From NCBI RefSeq assembly GCF_900105475.1, contig NZ_LT629777.1, forward strand, positions 2,170,001 to 2,234,000: 64,000 bases of DNA, given 5' to 3'. The stretch's first letter is position 1, and every line of letters starts with the position of its first letter. The stretch comes from Pseudomonas asplenii (GTDB taxonomy: Bacteria > Pseudomonadota > Gammaproteobacteria > Pseudomonadales > Pseudomonadaceae). The translations under genes were made by a program, and so were the position numbers. The notes beneath the pieces were generated by a model. The model was not told where the DNA came from. It searched no databases and saw nothing but the letters and a program-made list of their open reading frames with translations. Positions 56,996 through 64,000 of this stretch are shown one piece after another.

Positions 56996-57091
56996 TGACC
57001 CTATGTGTCTGAAAAGTTGTTCAGGTACACTCAAGCCTTCGGAAATCGGCCCCGCGCGGGCCATATCGTTCTAGATCCTGCGAGGTTTGCC

Positions 57092-58870
57092 ATGGCTGAC
57101 TACAAAGCGCCCCTGCGCGATATGCGCTTCGTCCTCAATGAAGTCTTCGAGGTTGCCAACCTCTGGGCCCAGTTGCCTGCCCTGGCCGAGACCGTCGATG
57201 CAGAAACCGTCGAGGCGATCCTGGAGGAAGCCGGCAAGGTCACTGCCAGGAGCATCGCGCCCCTGAGTCGCTCGGGCGATGAGGAAGGCTGCCGCTGGGA
57301 CAATGGCTCGGTCAAAACGCCCAACGGTTTCCCACAGGCCTACCAGACTTATGCCGAAGGCGGCTGGGTCGGTGTCGGCGGCGACCCGGCTTTCGGTGGC
57401 ATGGGCATGCCCAAGGCTGTGTCGGCCCAGGTCGAGGAGATGATCAACTCGGCCAGTCTCGCCTTTGGCCTGTACCCGATGCTGACGTCCGGCGCCTGCG
57501 TCTTGATCAACACCCACGCCAGCGAAGCACTCAAGGCGACTTACCTGCCGAACATGTACGCCGGTACCTGGGCCGGCTCCATGTGCCTGACCGAACCCCA
57601 CGCCGGTACCGACCTGGGGATCATTCGGACCAAAGCCGAGCCCCAGGCGGACGGTTCCTACAAGATCAGCGGGACCAAGATCTTCATCACCGGCGGCGAG
57701 CACGACCTGACCGAGAACATCATTCACCTGGTGCTCGCCAAGCTGCCGGATGCACCGGCTGGCCCGAAAGGCATCTCGCTGTTCCTGGTCCCCAAGTTTC
57801 TGGTCAACGCCGATGGCAGCCTGGGCGCGCGCAACCTGGTGAGCTGCGGCTCGATCGAACACAAGATGGGCATCCAGGCGTCGGCGACCTGCGTGATGAA
57901 CTTCGACGAGGCTGTCGGTTATCTGGTGGGCGAGCCGAACAAGGGCCTGGCGGCGATGTTCACCATGATGAACTACGAACGTCTGGGCGTGGGTATCCAG
58001 GGCCTGGCTTCCGGCGAACGCTCCTACCAGAACGCCATCGAATATGCCCGCGATCGCCTGCAGAGCCGTTCGCCGACCGGCCCCAAGGCCAAGGACAAGG
58101 CTGCCGACCCGATCATCGTGCATCCCGATGTGCGGCGCATGCTGCTGACCATGAAGGCGGCGAACGAAGGCGGTCGGGCGTTCTCCACCTATGTGGCGAT
58201 GCAACTCGACACCGCCAAGTTCAGTGAAGACGCCGCGACCCGCCAGCGTGCCGATGAGCTGGTGGCCTTGCTGACGCCGGTGGCCAAGGCGTTCCTCACC
58301 GACCTGGGTCTGGAAACCACGGTGCACGGCCAGCAGGTTTTCGGCGGTCACGGTTATGTGCGCGAGTGGGGCCAGGAGCAACTGGTGCGTGACGTGCGTA
58401 TCACCCAGATCTACGAAGGCACCAACGGCATCCAGGCACTGGACCTGGTGGGGCGCAAGATCGTCGGCAGCGGCGGCGCCTACTACCGGCTGTTTGCCGA
58501 GGAAATGCGTCACTTCATCGACACTGCCGGTGCAGACCTTGCCGAATTCACTCGGCCCCTGGCTGCGGCGGTGGATAACCTCGACGAATTGACCGCCTGG
58601 GTGCTGGACCGCTCCAAGACCAATCCGAACGAAATCGGTGCGGCATCCGTCGAATACCTGCATGCCTTCGGTTACACCGCCTATGCCTACATGTGGGCGC
58701 TGATGGCCAGGGCAGCCCAGGGCAAGGAGAAGGAAGAGACGTTCTATGCGAGCAAGATGGGCACCGCACGGTTCTATTTCGCACGTCTGCTGCCGCGTAT
58801 TCACTCGCTGACAGCGTCGGTTAAAGCGGGGAGCGAGTCGCTGTTCCTGCTCGATGCCGAGCAGTTTTGA
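57092..58870 (+). CDS. Acyl-CoA dehydrogenase (third of three)
   Basis: A 592-residue homologue starting [29 protein letters not shown]. Family segments are YLPNMYAGTWAGSMCLTEPHAGTDLG, SGTKIFITGGEHD, NFDEAVGYLVGEPNKGLAAMFTMMN and ITQIYEGTNGIQALDLVGRKIVG. It differs more from the first two than they do from each other and may prefer other chain lengths; it is the likely PA0508 orthologue. An open frame upstream to 57005 runs through the promoter and was rejected. The rsmY regulatory palindrome begins 13 bases after the stop. Confidence 0.93.
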   Translation: MADYKAPLRDMRFVLNEVFEVANLWAQLPALAETVDAETVEAILEEAGKVTARSIAPLSRSGDEEGCRWDNGSVKTPNGFPQAYQTYAEGGWVGVGGDPAFGGMGMPKAVSAQVEEMINSASLAFGLYPMLTSGACVLINTHASEALKATYLPNMYAGTWAGSMCLTEPHAGTDLGIIRTKAEPQADGSYKISGTKIFITGGEHDLTENIIHLVLAKLPDAPAGPKGISLFLVPKFLVNADGSLGARNLVSCGSIEHKMGIQASATCVMNFDEAVGYLVGEPNKGLAAMFTMMNYERLGVGIQGLASGERSYQNAIEYARDRLQSRSPTGPKAKDKAADPIIVHPDVRRMLLTMKAANEGGRAFSTYVAMQLDTAKFSEDAATRQRADELVALLTPVAKAFLTDLGLETTVHGQQVFGGHGYVREWGQEQLVRDVRITQIYEGTNGIQALDLVGRKIVGSGGAYYRLFAEEMRHFIDTAGADLAEFTRPLAAAVDNLDELTAWVLDRSKTNPNEIGAASVEYLHAFGYTAYAYMWALMARAAQGKEKEETFYASKMGTARFYFARLLPRIHSLTASVKAGSESLFLLDAEQF

Positions 58871-58882
58871 GGTCCAGTCTGA

Positions 58883-58904
58883 TATGTAAGCATTTGCTTA
58901 CATA
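58883..58904 (+). promoter_or_regulatory. GacA upstream activating sequence of rsmY
   Basis: A perfect palindrome TATGTAAGC-N4-GCTTACATA contains the GacA element TGTAAGC-N4-GCTTACA. Its centre is about 68 bases before the predicted RNA start, the distance reported for rsmY/rsmZ promoters. It overlaps no gene. Confidence 0.88.
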
Positions 58905-58960
58905 ACGCGCTGCTGTTTGCCCATATCGCTCAATTGGATCCAGCAGTAATCTACATACCA

Positions 58961-59080
58961 AGGACGTCGAGCAGGAAGCTCAAAGTAAAACAAGGACACG
59001 TAGGATTCTGCCAGGATGGTGGAGCGAAATGGATGTCAGGGAAACAGTCTGCAAAGCCCCGCTTCGGCGGGGTTTTCTTT
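58961..59080 (+). ncRNA. rsmY: Small regulatory RNA RsmY
   Basis: About 120 bases, transcribed after the GacA palindrome. It contains eight GGA motifs, several as AGGA, one of them in the loop of gagc-aggaa-gctc (58969-58981) and others exposed in ccaggatgg and ggatgtcaggg. It ends with a rho-independent terminator (stem ccccgc/gcggggg-type at 59057-59072 with TTCG loop, then T-run). RsmY sequesters RsmA/RsmE, lifting translational repression of exoproduct and secondary-metabolite genes. The 5' end is estimated from distance to the palindrome; TSS near 58960-58964. Confidence 0.85.
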
Positions 59081-59100
59081 TGCCCGCGAAAAAGTGTTCC

Positions 59101-60030
59101 TCAGCTCAGGCCTTCGAGCCCCGCAGCGCCCGGCAGATGTTCGACCGGGCTGTGCATCACGTCTTCCAGCAGCCCCCGCAGCAGTTTCAGTGAAGCCTGC
59201 TGGCGTTGCACATCGCGACACACCAGCCCTACCCGCAGGGGTACGCGCGGTTCGGTCAGCGGTTTCCACAGCAGTGCCTGATCAGCGTGTTCGTCCCGCG
59301 AGCGCCCCGGCAGTACGGTCGCCAGACGGGTATGGGGCAAGCTGTCGAGAATACCCACCATGTTGTTCAATTCGGCCTGCACCTGCGGGCGTCGGCCCAG
59401 GTTGGCCAGTTGCGCCTGCCAGATCTGTCGGACCTGGAACTCTTCGCCTAGCAACAACATGGGCAGTTCTGCCGCCTGGCTGACGGAGACCTTCTTGAAT
59501 TCGCGCAATGGATGGTCATTGGGGATTACCAGTTGCAGTTCGTCTTCGTACAGCGGCAGGCCGTGCAACCCCGGTTGGCGTGGTGGTAGATAACTGATAC
59601 CGATATCCAGCGAGCCATTGAGCAGCCGCCGTTCGATCTCCATACCCGTCAATTCGTAGATCTGCACCACCAGGTGGGGATGAGCCTTGCGCACCCGTTC
59701 GAGCATCTGGGGTACCAGGCTGGTGTGCACGGTCTGCAGCACGCCGATGGCGATGGTGCGCAAGGCTTGTCCCTGGAAGTTGCGCAAGGCTTCGCGCGCC
59801 CGTTGCAGGCCGTCGAGCAGCGGCAGGGCATGATTGTACAGCGTGTGCGCGGCCAGGGTTGGCAGCAGGCGCTTGCTGCTGCGTTCGAACAGGCTCACGT
59901 CGAGGTTGTGTTCCAGGTGGCGTATCTGTTGTGACAGGGCCGGCTGGGAGATCGACAACCGCTCTGCGGCGCGGCCGACATGGCCTTCTTCATACACCGC
60001 GACGAAATAACGCAGTTGCTTGAAATCCAT
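59101..60030 (-). CDS. LysR-family regulator (pqqH-type)
   Basis: A 309-residue LysR protein. The winged helix is MDFKQLRYFVAVYEEGHVGRAAERLSISQPALSQQIRHLEHNLDVSLFER. The effector domain (about residues 90-300) resembles the CynR/benzoate group (AIGVLQTVHTSLVPQML; GSLDIGISYLPPRQPG). It is divergent from the aminotransferase gene and the palindrome at 60029-60043 overlaps its start codon, consistent with autorepression. In P. fluorescens B16 a LysR gene in this position was named pqqH (memory, unverified), hence no symbol is given. Confidence 0.87.
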   Translation of the reverse strand: MDFKQLRYFVAVYEEGHVGRAAERLSISQPALSQQIRHLEHNLDVSLFERSSKRLLPTLAAHTLYNHALPLLDGLQRAREALRNFQGQALRTIAIGVLQTVHTSLVPQMLERVRKAHPHLVVQIYELTGMEIERRLLNGSLDIGISYLPPRQPGLHGLPLYEDELQLVIPNDHPLREFKKVSVSQAAELPMLLLGEEFQVRQIWQAQLANLGRRPQVQAELNNMVGILDSLPHTRLATVLPGRSRDEHADQALLWKPLTEPRVPLRVGLVCRDVQRQQASLKLLRGLLEDVMHSPVEHLPGAAGLEGLS

Positions 60031-60043
60031 AAGTAATACTTAT
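60029..60043. promoter_or_regulatory. LysR-type operator
   Basis: ATAAG-N5-CTTAT is a perfect inverted repeat with the T-N11-A spacing of LysR boxes. It overlaps the lysR ATG and lies 90 bases before the 22-codon ORF. Confidence 0.62.
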
Positions 60044-60132
60044 CGAAAATGCTCGAAAAACGAAATGGCCGTGAATGCCCGGGGGCCCTAGTCTAACCCC
60101 AATCCAATGGGCTTACAGGGCCAGAGCGTGCG

Positions 60133-60197
60133 ATGAATACCGTTTATGTGGATGGTGTTTACATAGGCAAGACAAAAAACCTCGGGCAGGACCGAGC

Positions 60198-60201
<4 letters not shown>
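60133..60201 (+). CDS. 22-codon ORF coupled to the aminotransferase
   Basis: The ATG at 60133 encodes a 22-residue peptide (MNTVYVDGVYIGKTKNLG...), ending in a TGA that overlaps the next ATG by four bases (ATGA). It has no signal peptide and no Cys. It is not PqqA, which needs a Glu-x3-Tyr motif. Ribosome binding before it is weak (acaggg, 12 bases away), so it may be a leader that couples translation, a small functional peptide, or chance. The 4-base overlap makes it worth recording. Confidence 0.4.
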
Positions 60202-61481
<1,280 letters not shown>

Positions 61482-61540
61482 CCCAGTCCGTCGCCTTTTC
61501 CTGAACCTGATTCCGAACCGTCTCGCGGTATAACGCATCG

Positions 61541-61575
61541 CCCTGTGCCTGACTCTTTTGGCACGGGGTGTTTTT
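61541..61575 (+). terminator. Rho-independent terminator
   Basis: The stem ccctgtgcc (61541-61549) pairs with ggcacgggg (61560-61568, one G-U), then gtTTTTTg. It ends the aminotransferase transcript, so the toxin-antitoxin pair is a separate unit. Confidence 0.88.
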
Positions 61576-61661
61576 GTCTGGGCGTTATTGCGAGGGGCCT
61601 TCCCGGTACCGGCAGGGCTGTTGCCTTTGGGCGGAAAGAGCCTCAATGGAATTGAATTTGT

Positions 61662-61678
61662 GTACCACCTGGTGGTAC
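61662..61678 (+). promoter_or_regulatory. Toxin-antitoxin operator
   Basis: GTACCACC-t-GGTGGTAC is a perfect 17-base palindrome. It overlaps a promoter (-35 TTGAAT at 61652-61657; -10 region around 61676-61681). It lies 20 bases before the toxin ATG. The HTH antitoxin is the likely ligand. Confidence 0.75.
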
Positions 61679-61698
61679 GTTTATGGAGAAGGATTTCC

Positions 61699-62064
61699 AT
61701 GCGATACAGGGTTTTCAAAACCAGGGGATTCGCTGCCAGCGCCAGAAAGGCAAAGATCGACGATGCCGAACTGGTGTTGGCAATAGGCGCGGTGATCAGG
61801 GGGCAGGCCGATAATCTGGGAGGCGGGGTGTGGAAAAAGCGCCTGAACGAAAATCACCATCGCTCCATCGTCCTGGCCCGGGGCGGGTGTTACTGGATTT
61901 TCCAGTTCCTGTTCGCCAAGAGTGACCAGAGCAACATCAGCCAGCAGGAACTCAAGAGTTTCAAGGCCCTGGCGAAGGCCTACGAAAACCTGAGCAGCCG
62001 GCAGATCCGGCAGTTGCTGGATATGAGAGAGTTTGTGGAGATAGCGTATGAGCAAGCGGTATAA
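61699..62064 (+). CDS. RelE/HigB-family toxin
   Basis: A 121-residue basic protein (MRYRVFKTRGFAASARKAKIDDAEL...). The pattern GVWKKRLNENHHRSIVLARGGCYWIFQFLFAKSD and KAYENLSSRQIRQLLD matches the RelE-type toxin domain (PF06296), a ribosome-dependent mRNA interferase group. The ATG at 61699 follows ggagaaggattt. Its end overlaps the antitoxin gene by 17 bases. The toxin-first order is HigBA-like. In strain B16 the gene in this position was called pqqJ (memory), although its sequence is that of a toxin. Confidence 0.78.
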   Translation: MRYRVFKTRGFAASARKAKIDDAELVLAIGAVIRGQADNLGGGVWKKRLNENHHRSIVLARGGCYWIFQFLFAKSDQSNISQQELKSFKALAKAYENLSSRQIRQLLDMREFVEIAYEQAV

Positions 62065-62368
62065 ATCCGAGGCCCTGGCCTCGGTTCACGAGTCGGCCAG
62101 CGCCCTGCATGCGATTGGCGCGATCAGCAAGGCGACCCTGCGTGACTTCGACGAGTCGTGCCTGGCATCGGTGCCCGACGAGATCGCACCCGAACAGATC
62201 AAGTCGCTGCGCGAGCGTAACCATGTCAGCCAGCCGGTGTTCGCCCGCTACCTGAACACCAGCGTATCGACGGTCAAGCAGTGGGAAGCGGGCGACAAGC
62301 AGCCCAGCGGCATGGCGCTCAAGCTGTTGAGCATCGTCCAGAAGCACGGCTTGCAGATACTCGCCTGA
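62048..62368 (+). CDS. HTH antitoxin (HigA-like)
   Basis: A 106-residue protein. The C-terminal half is a Cro/CI helix-turn-helix (IKSLRERNHVSQPVFARYLNTSVSTVKQWEAGDKQPSGMALKLLSIVQ, about residues 54-103). The N-terminal half (ALASVHESASALHAIGAISKATLRDFDES) is the toxin-binding part. It overlaps the toxin gene by 17 bases. It should bind the palindrome upstream of the toxin and silence it. It is probably the gene called pqqK in B16. It converges on pqqE with a 27-base gap. Confidence 0.82.
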   Translation: MSKRYKSEALASVHESASALHAIGAISKATLRDFDESCLASVPDEIAPEQIKSLRERNHVSQPVFARYLNTSVSTVKQWEAGDKQPSGMALKLLSIVQKHGLQILA

Positions 62369-62395
62369 GCCCCTTGGTGCGCTGGGCGCCGAGGG

Positions 62396-63562
62396 TCAGC
62401 CCTTGGCGATCAGGCGCGAGTTACGCTCGTTGCGAAACACCAATTGCTCGATGGCCGGGCCAGCCTGGTTGGCTTCTTCGCGGGCTTGCAGGATCACCTC
62501 GTGGTGATGGGATTTGGCGCAGACCGGGTCGGCGTTGCTGGCGTCGCCGGTGAGCATGAAGGCCTGGCAGCGGCAGCCGCCGAAGTCCTTCTCCTTCTCA
62601 TCACAGGAGCGGCACGGTTCGGGCATCCATTCATAACCGCGAAAACGGTTGAAGCCGAACGAGTCGTACCAGATATGTTGCAGGCTGTGATCGCGTACAT
62701 TGGGGAACTGCACCGGCAATTGCCGGGCACCATGGCAGGGTAGTGCGGTGCCGTCTGGCGTAACGGTGAGGAACAGGCTGCCCCAGCCATTCATGCATGC
62801 TTTCGGGCGTTCCTCGTAGTAGTCCGGGGTGACGAAGATCAGCTTGCACGGGTTGCCCTCGGCCTGCAGCCGGGCGCGGTATTCATTGGTGATGCGCTCG
62901 GCACGCTGCAATTGCTCTCGGGTCGGCAGCAGGCCCTGGCGGTTGAGCTGTGCCCAGCCGTAGAACTGGCAGGTGGCAAGTTCGACGAAGTCCGCTTCCA
63001 GAGCCAGGCACAGCTCGATGATGCGGTCGATCCTGTCGATGTTGTGCCGATGGGTGACGAAGTTCAGCACCATCGGATAGCCGTGGGCCTTCACCGCCCT
63101 GGCCATCTCCAGCTTCTGCGCGAAGGCTTTCTTTGAACCGGCCAGCAGGTTGTTCACCTGTTCGTCGCTGGCCTGGAAGCTGATCTGGATGTGATCCAGG
63201 CCGGCCTGCTTGAAGTCGCTGATCTTCTGCTCGGTCAGGCCGATGCCTGAGGTGATCAGGTTGGTGTAGAAACCCAGCCGGCGAGCTTCGGCGATCAGTT
63301 CGACGAGGTCCTGGCGCACCAGCGGTTCGCCGCCGGAAAAACCCAGTTGGGCCGCGCCCATTTCCCGTGCCTCGCGCAACACCTTGAACCACTGTTCGGT
63401 GCTCAACTCCTGGCCCTGCTGGGCGAAATCCAGCGGGTTGGAGCAGTACGGGCATTGCAGCGGGCAACGGTAGGTCAGTTCGGCGAGCAGCCACAGTGGC
63501 AGGCCGACTTCCGGTTTGGGCGGCAGGTTGGAATCAGGCCAGTTCGATCCAGTGCTCTGCAC
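62396..63562 (-). CDS. pqqE: PQQ biosynthesis radical SAM enzyme PqqE
   Basis: A 388-residue enzyme forming the Glu-Tyr carbon-carbon bond in PqqA. The radical SAM motif is [17 protein letters not shown] (about residues 26-42). Then [14 protein letters not shown] and the C-terminal SPASM domain with Cys clusters in [25 protein letters not shown] and DPVCAK. The start is a GTG at 63562: GGAGG lies six bases upstream and overlaps pqqD's end by 29 bases. ATG-based longer starts give a Ser/Pro-rich extension and are rejected. Confidence 0.93.
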   Translation of the reverse strand: MQSTGSNWPDSNLPPKPEVGLPLWLLAELTYRCPLQCPYCSNPLDFAQQGQELSTEQWFKVLREAREMGAAQLGFSGGEPLVRQDLVELIAEARRLGFYTNLITSGIGLTEQKISDFKQAGLDHIQISFQASDEQVNNLLAGSKKAFAQKLEMARAVKAHGYPMVLNFVTHRHNIDRIDRIIELCLALEADFVELATCQFYGWAQLNRQGLLPTREQLQRAERITNEYRARLQAEGNPCKLIFVTPDYYEERPKACMNGWGSLFLTVTPDGTALPCHGARQLPVQFPNVRDHSLQHIWYDSFGFNRFRGYEWMPEPCRSCDEKEKDFGGCRCQAFMLTGDASNADPVCAKSHHHEVILQAREEANQAGPAIEQLVFRNERNSRLIAKG

Positions 63563-63809
63563 GGGCGACCTCCATGAACTGCTCGATATCCTCTCCGAGT
63601 TCGGGGACGTCGGCGAACTGCTGCTGCAGCTCGGCGATGATTGCCGCGACATCGCGTTGGCCGTCGATCAGGCCGCCAATCAGCGCCGCGCTCTCGTTGA
63701 GCTTGATCATGCCCTCCGGGTACAGCAGCACATGGCCCTTTTGCGCCGGTTCGTACTGGAAGCGGTAGCCAGGGCGCCATTTCGGCGTCATGCCGCGATC
63801 GAAGCTCAT
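63534..63809 (-). CDS. pqqD: PQQ biosynthesis peptide chaperone PqqD
   Basis: A 91-residue winged-helix RRE protein that binds PqqA and delivers it to PqqE. Typical features are [34 protein letters not shown] and [17 protein letters not shown]. Its ATG overlaps the pqqC stop and its end overlaps pqqE, so pqqCDE are tightly coupled. Confidence 0.95.
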   Translation of the reverse strand: MSFDRGMTPKWRPGYRFQYEPAQKGHVLLYPEGMIKLNESAALIGGLIDGQRDVAAIIAELQQQFADVPELGEDIEQFMEVARAEHWIELA

Positions 63810-64000
63810 AGGGGAATTCCTCGGTGCCAGACCCGCTGGTCGGTCACGCTGTGGTAAGGCGGTCGGTTCAGTTCGTAGGCCATGCTCATGGCATCGAGCA
63901 TGCTCCAGAGGATGTCCAGTTTGAACTGGAGAATTTCCAGCATGCGTTGCTGGCCTTCGTAGGTAGTGTAGTGCTGCAGGGTGATCTCCAGCCCGTGCTC
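63806..64000 (-). CDS. pqqC: Pyrroloquinoline-quinone synthase, C-terminus (cut by the window end)
   Basis: The last 64 residues are visible, [18 protein letters not shown]...[20 protein letters not shown], ending at a TGA that overlaps pqqD. PqqC performs the final eight-electron ring closure and oxidation. The rest of the gene, and pqqA/pqqB, lie beyond 64000 on the minus strand. Confidence 0.92.
   Translation of the reverse strand, partial: EHGLEITLQHYTTYEGQQRMLEILQFKLDILWSMLDAMSMAYELNRPPYHSVTDQRVWHRGIPL

Noticed and set aside
58883..58904. The palindrome after the third dehydrogenase as a TetR operator
   Set aside because: The TGTAAGC-N4-GCTTACA core and the GGA-rich RNA downstream fit a GacA activating site better, and no repressor target gene is next to it.
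60075..60197. Longer N-terminus for the aminotransferase
   Set aside because: It lacks family similarity and the ATG at 60198 has its own ribosome site.

Overview
The window is chromosomal DNA from a Pseudomonas of the fluorescens group. The evidence is GC-rich codon use, many REP-type inverted repeats (gcgggcttgcccgc and ggagccggcttgctggcgat types), a pqq locus with LysR and aminotransferase neighbours, and gene orders matching what I recall of two separate P. aeruginosa blocks (gbcB to fdhA, near PA5411-PA5421; and creBCD/fiu/glcB/rarD/bio/acyl-CoA dehydrogenases, near PA0461-PA0508). No rRNA, tRNA, CRISPR, prophage or insertion sequence was seen.

Layout. 0-14.3 kb: glycine betaine and sarcosine catabolism. 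The 3' part of gbcB comes first. A chemoreceptor, a divergent ZapA/coiled-coil pair and threonine aldolase ltaE follow. Then glyA-soxBDAG-purU-fdhA turns sarcosine into glycine plus one-carbon units and clears formyl groups and formaldehyde. 14.3-20.4 kb: a junction of small accessory genes. It holds two small hypothetical proteins (one with a long structured leader), a Phd-like antitoxin with a zeta-type kinase toxin, a DUF2780 protein, and a DUF350-DUF1190-glutathionylspermidine-synthase-like cassette. 20.4-25.6 kb: an acyltransferase, a retropepsin/zinc-protease-like protein and creBCD with a cre tag before creD. 25.8-33.1 kb: a hexuronate-type MFS transporter, then an iron-uptake locus (ECF sigma, FecR-type anti-sigma, TonB receptor, PepSY membrane protein, small membrane protein) with a Fur-box-like site. 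33.2-45.4 kb: DnaQ-like exonuclease, cNMP/CBS/DUF294 signalling protein, lone receiver, glcB, ACT-domain regulator, rarD, srkA, Tat-exported PhoX-like phosphatase, ModE-like regulator. 45.4-51.3 kb: comF divergent from bioBFHCD, with a BirA-type operator on the bioB promoter.

51.5-58.9 kb: three paralogous acyl-CoA dehydrogenases, the first with a PsrA box, separated by a GGDEF protein. At 58.88-59.08 kb is a GacA upstream activating palindrome followed by a GGA-rich small RNA with a terminator, which I identify as rsmY. 59.1-64 kb: LysR regulator, a 22-codon ORF overlapping a class III aminotransferase, a RelE/HigB-HigA-like toxin-antitoxin pair with a perfect palindromic operator, then pqqE, pqqD and the end of pqqC on the minus strand.

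The least explained items are the 22-codon peptide coupled to the aminotransferase, the conserved-looking leader at 15.2-15.4 kb, the Phd-zeta pair, the DUF350/DUF1190/ATP-grasp cassette and the long palindrome between soxB and soxD. Function assignments come from motif reading and remembered gene order; no database search was run.
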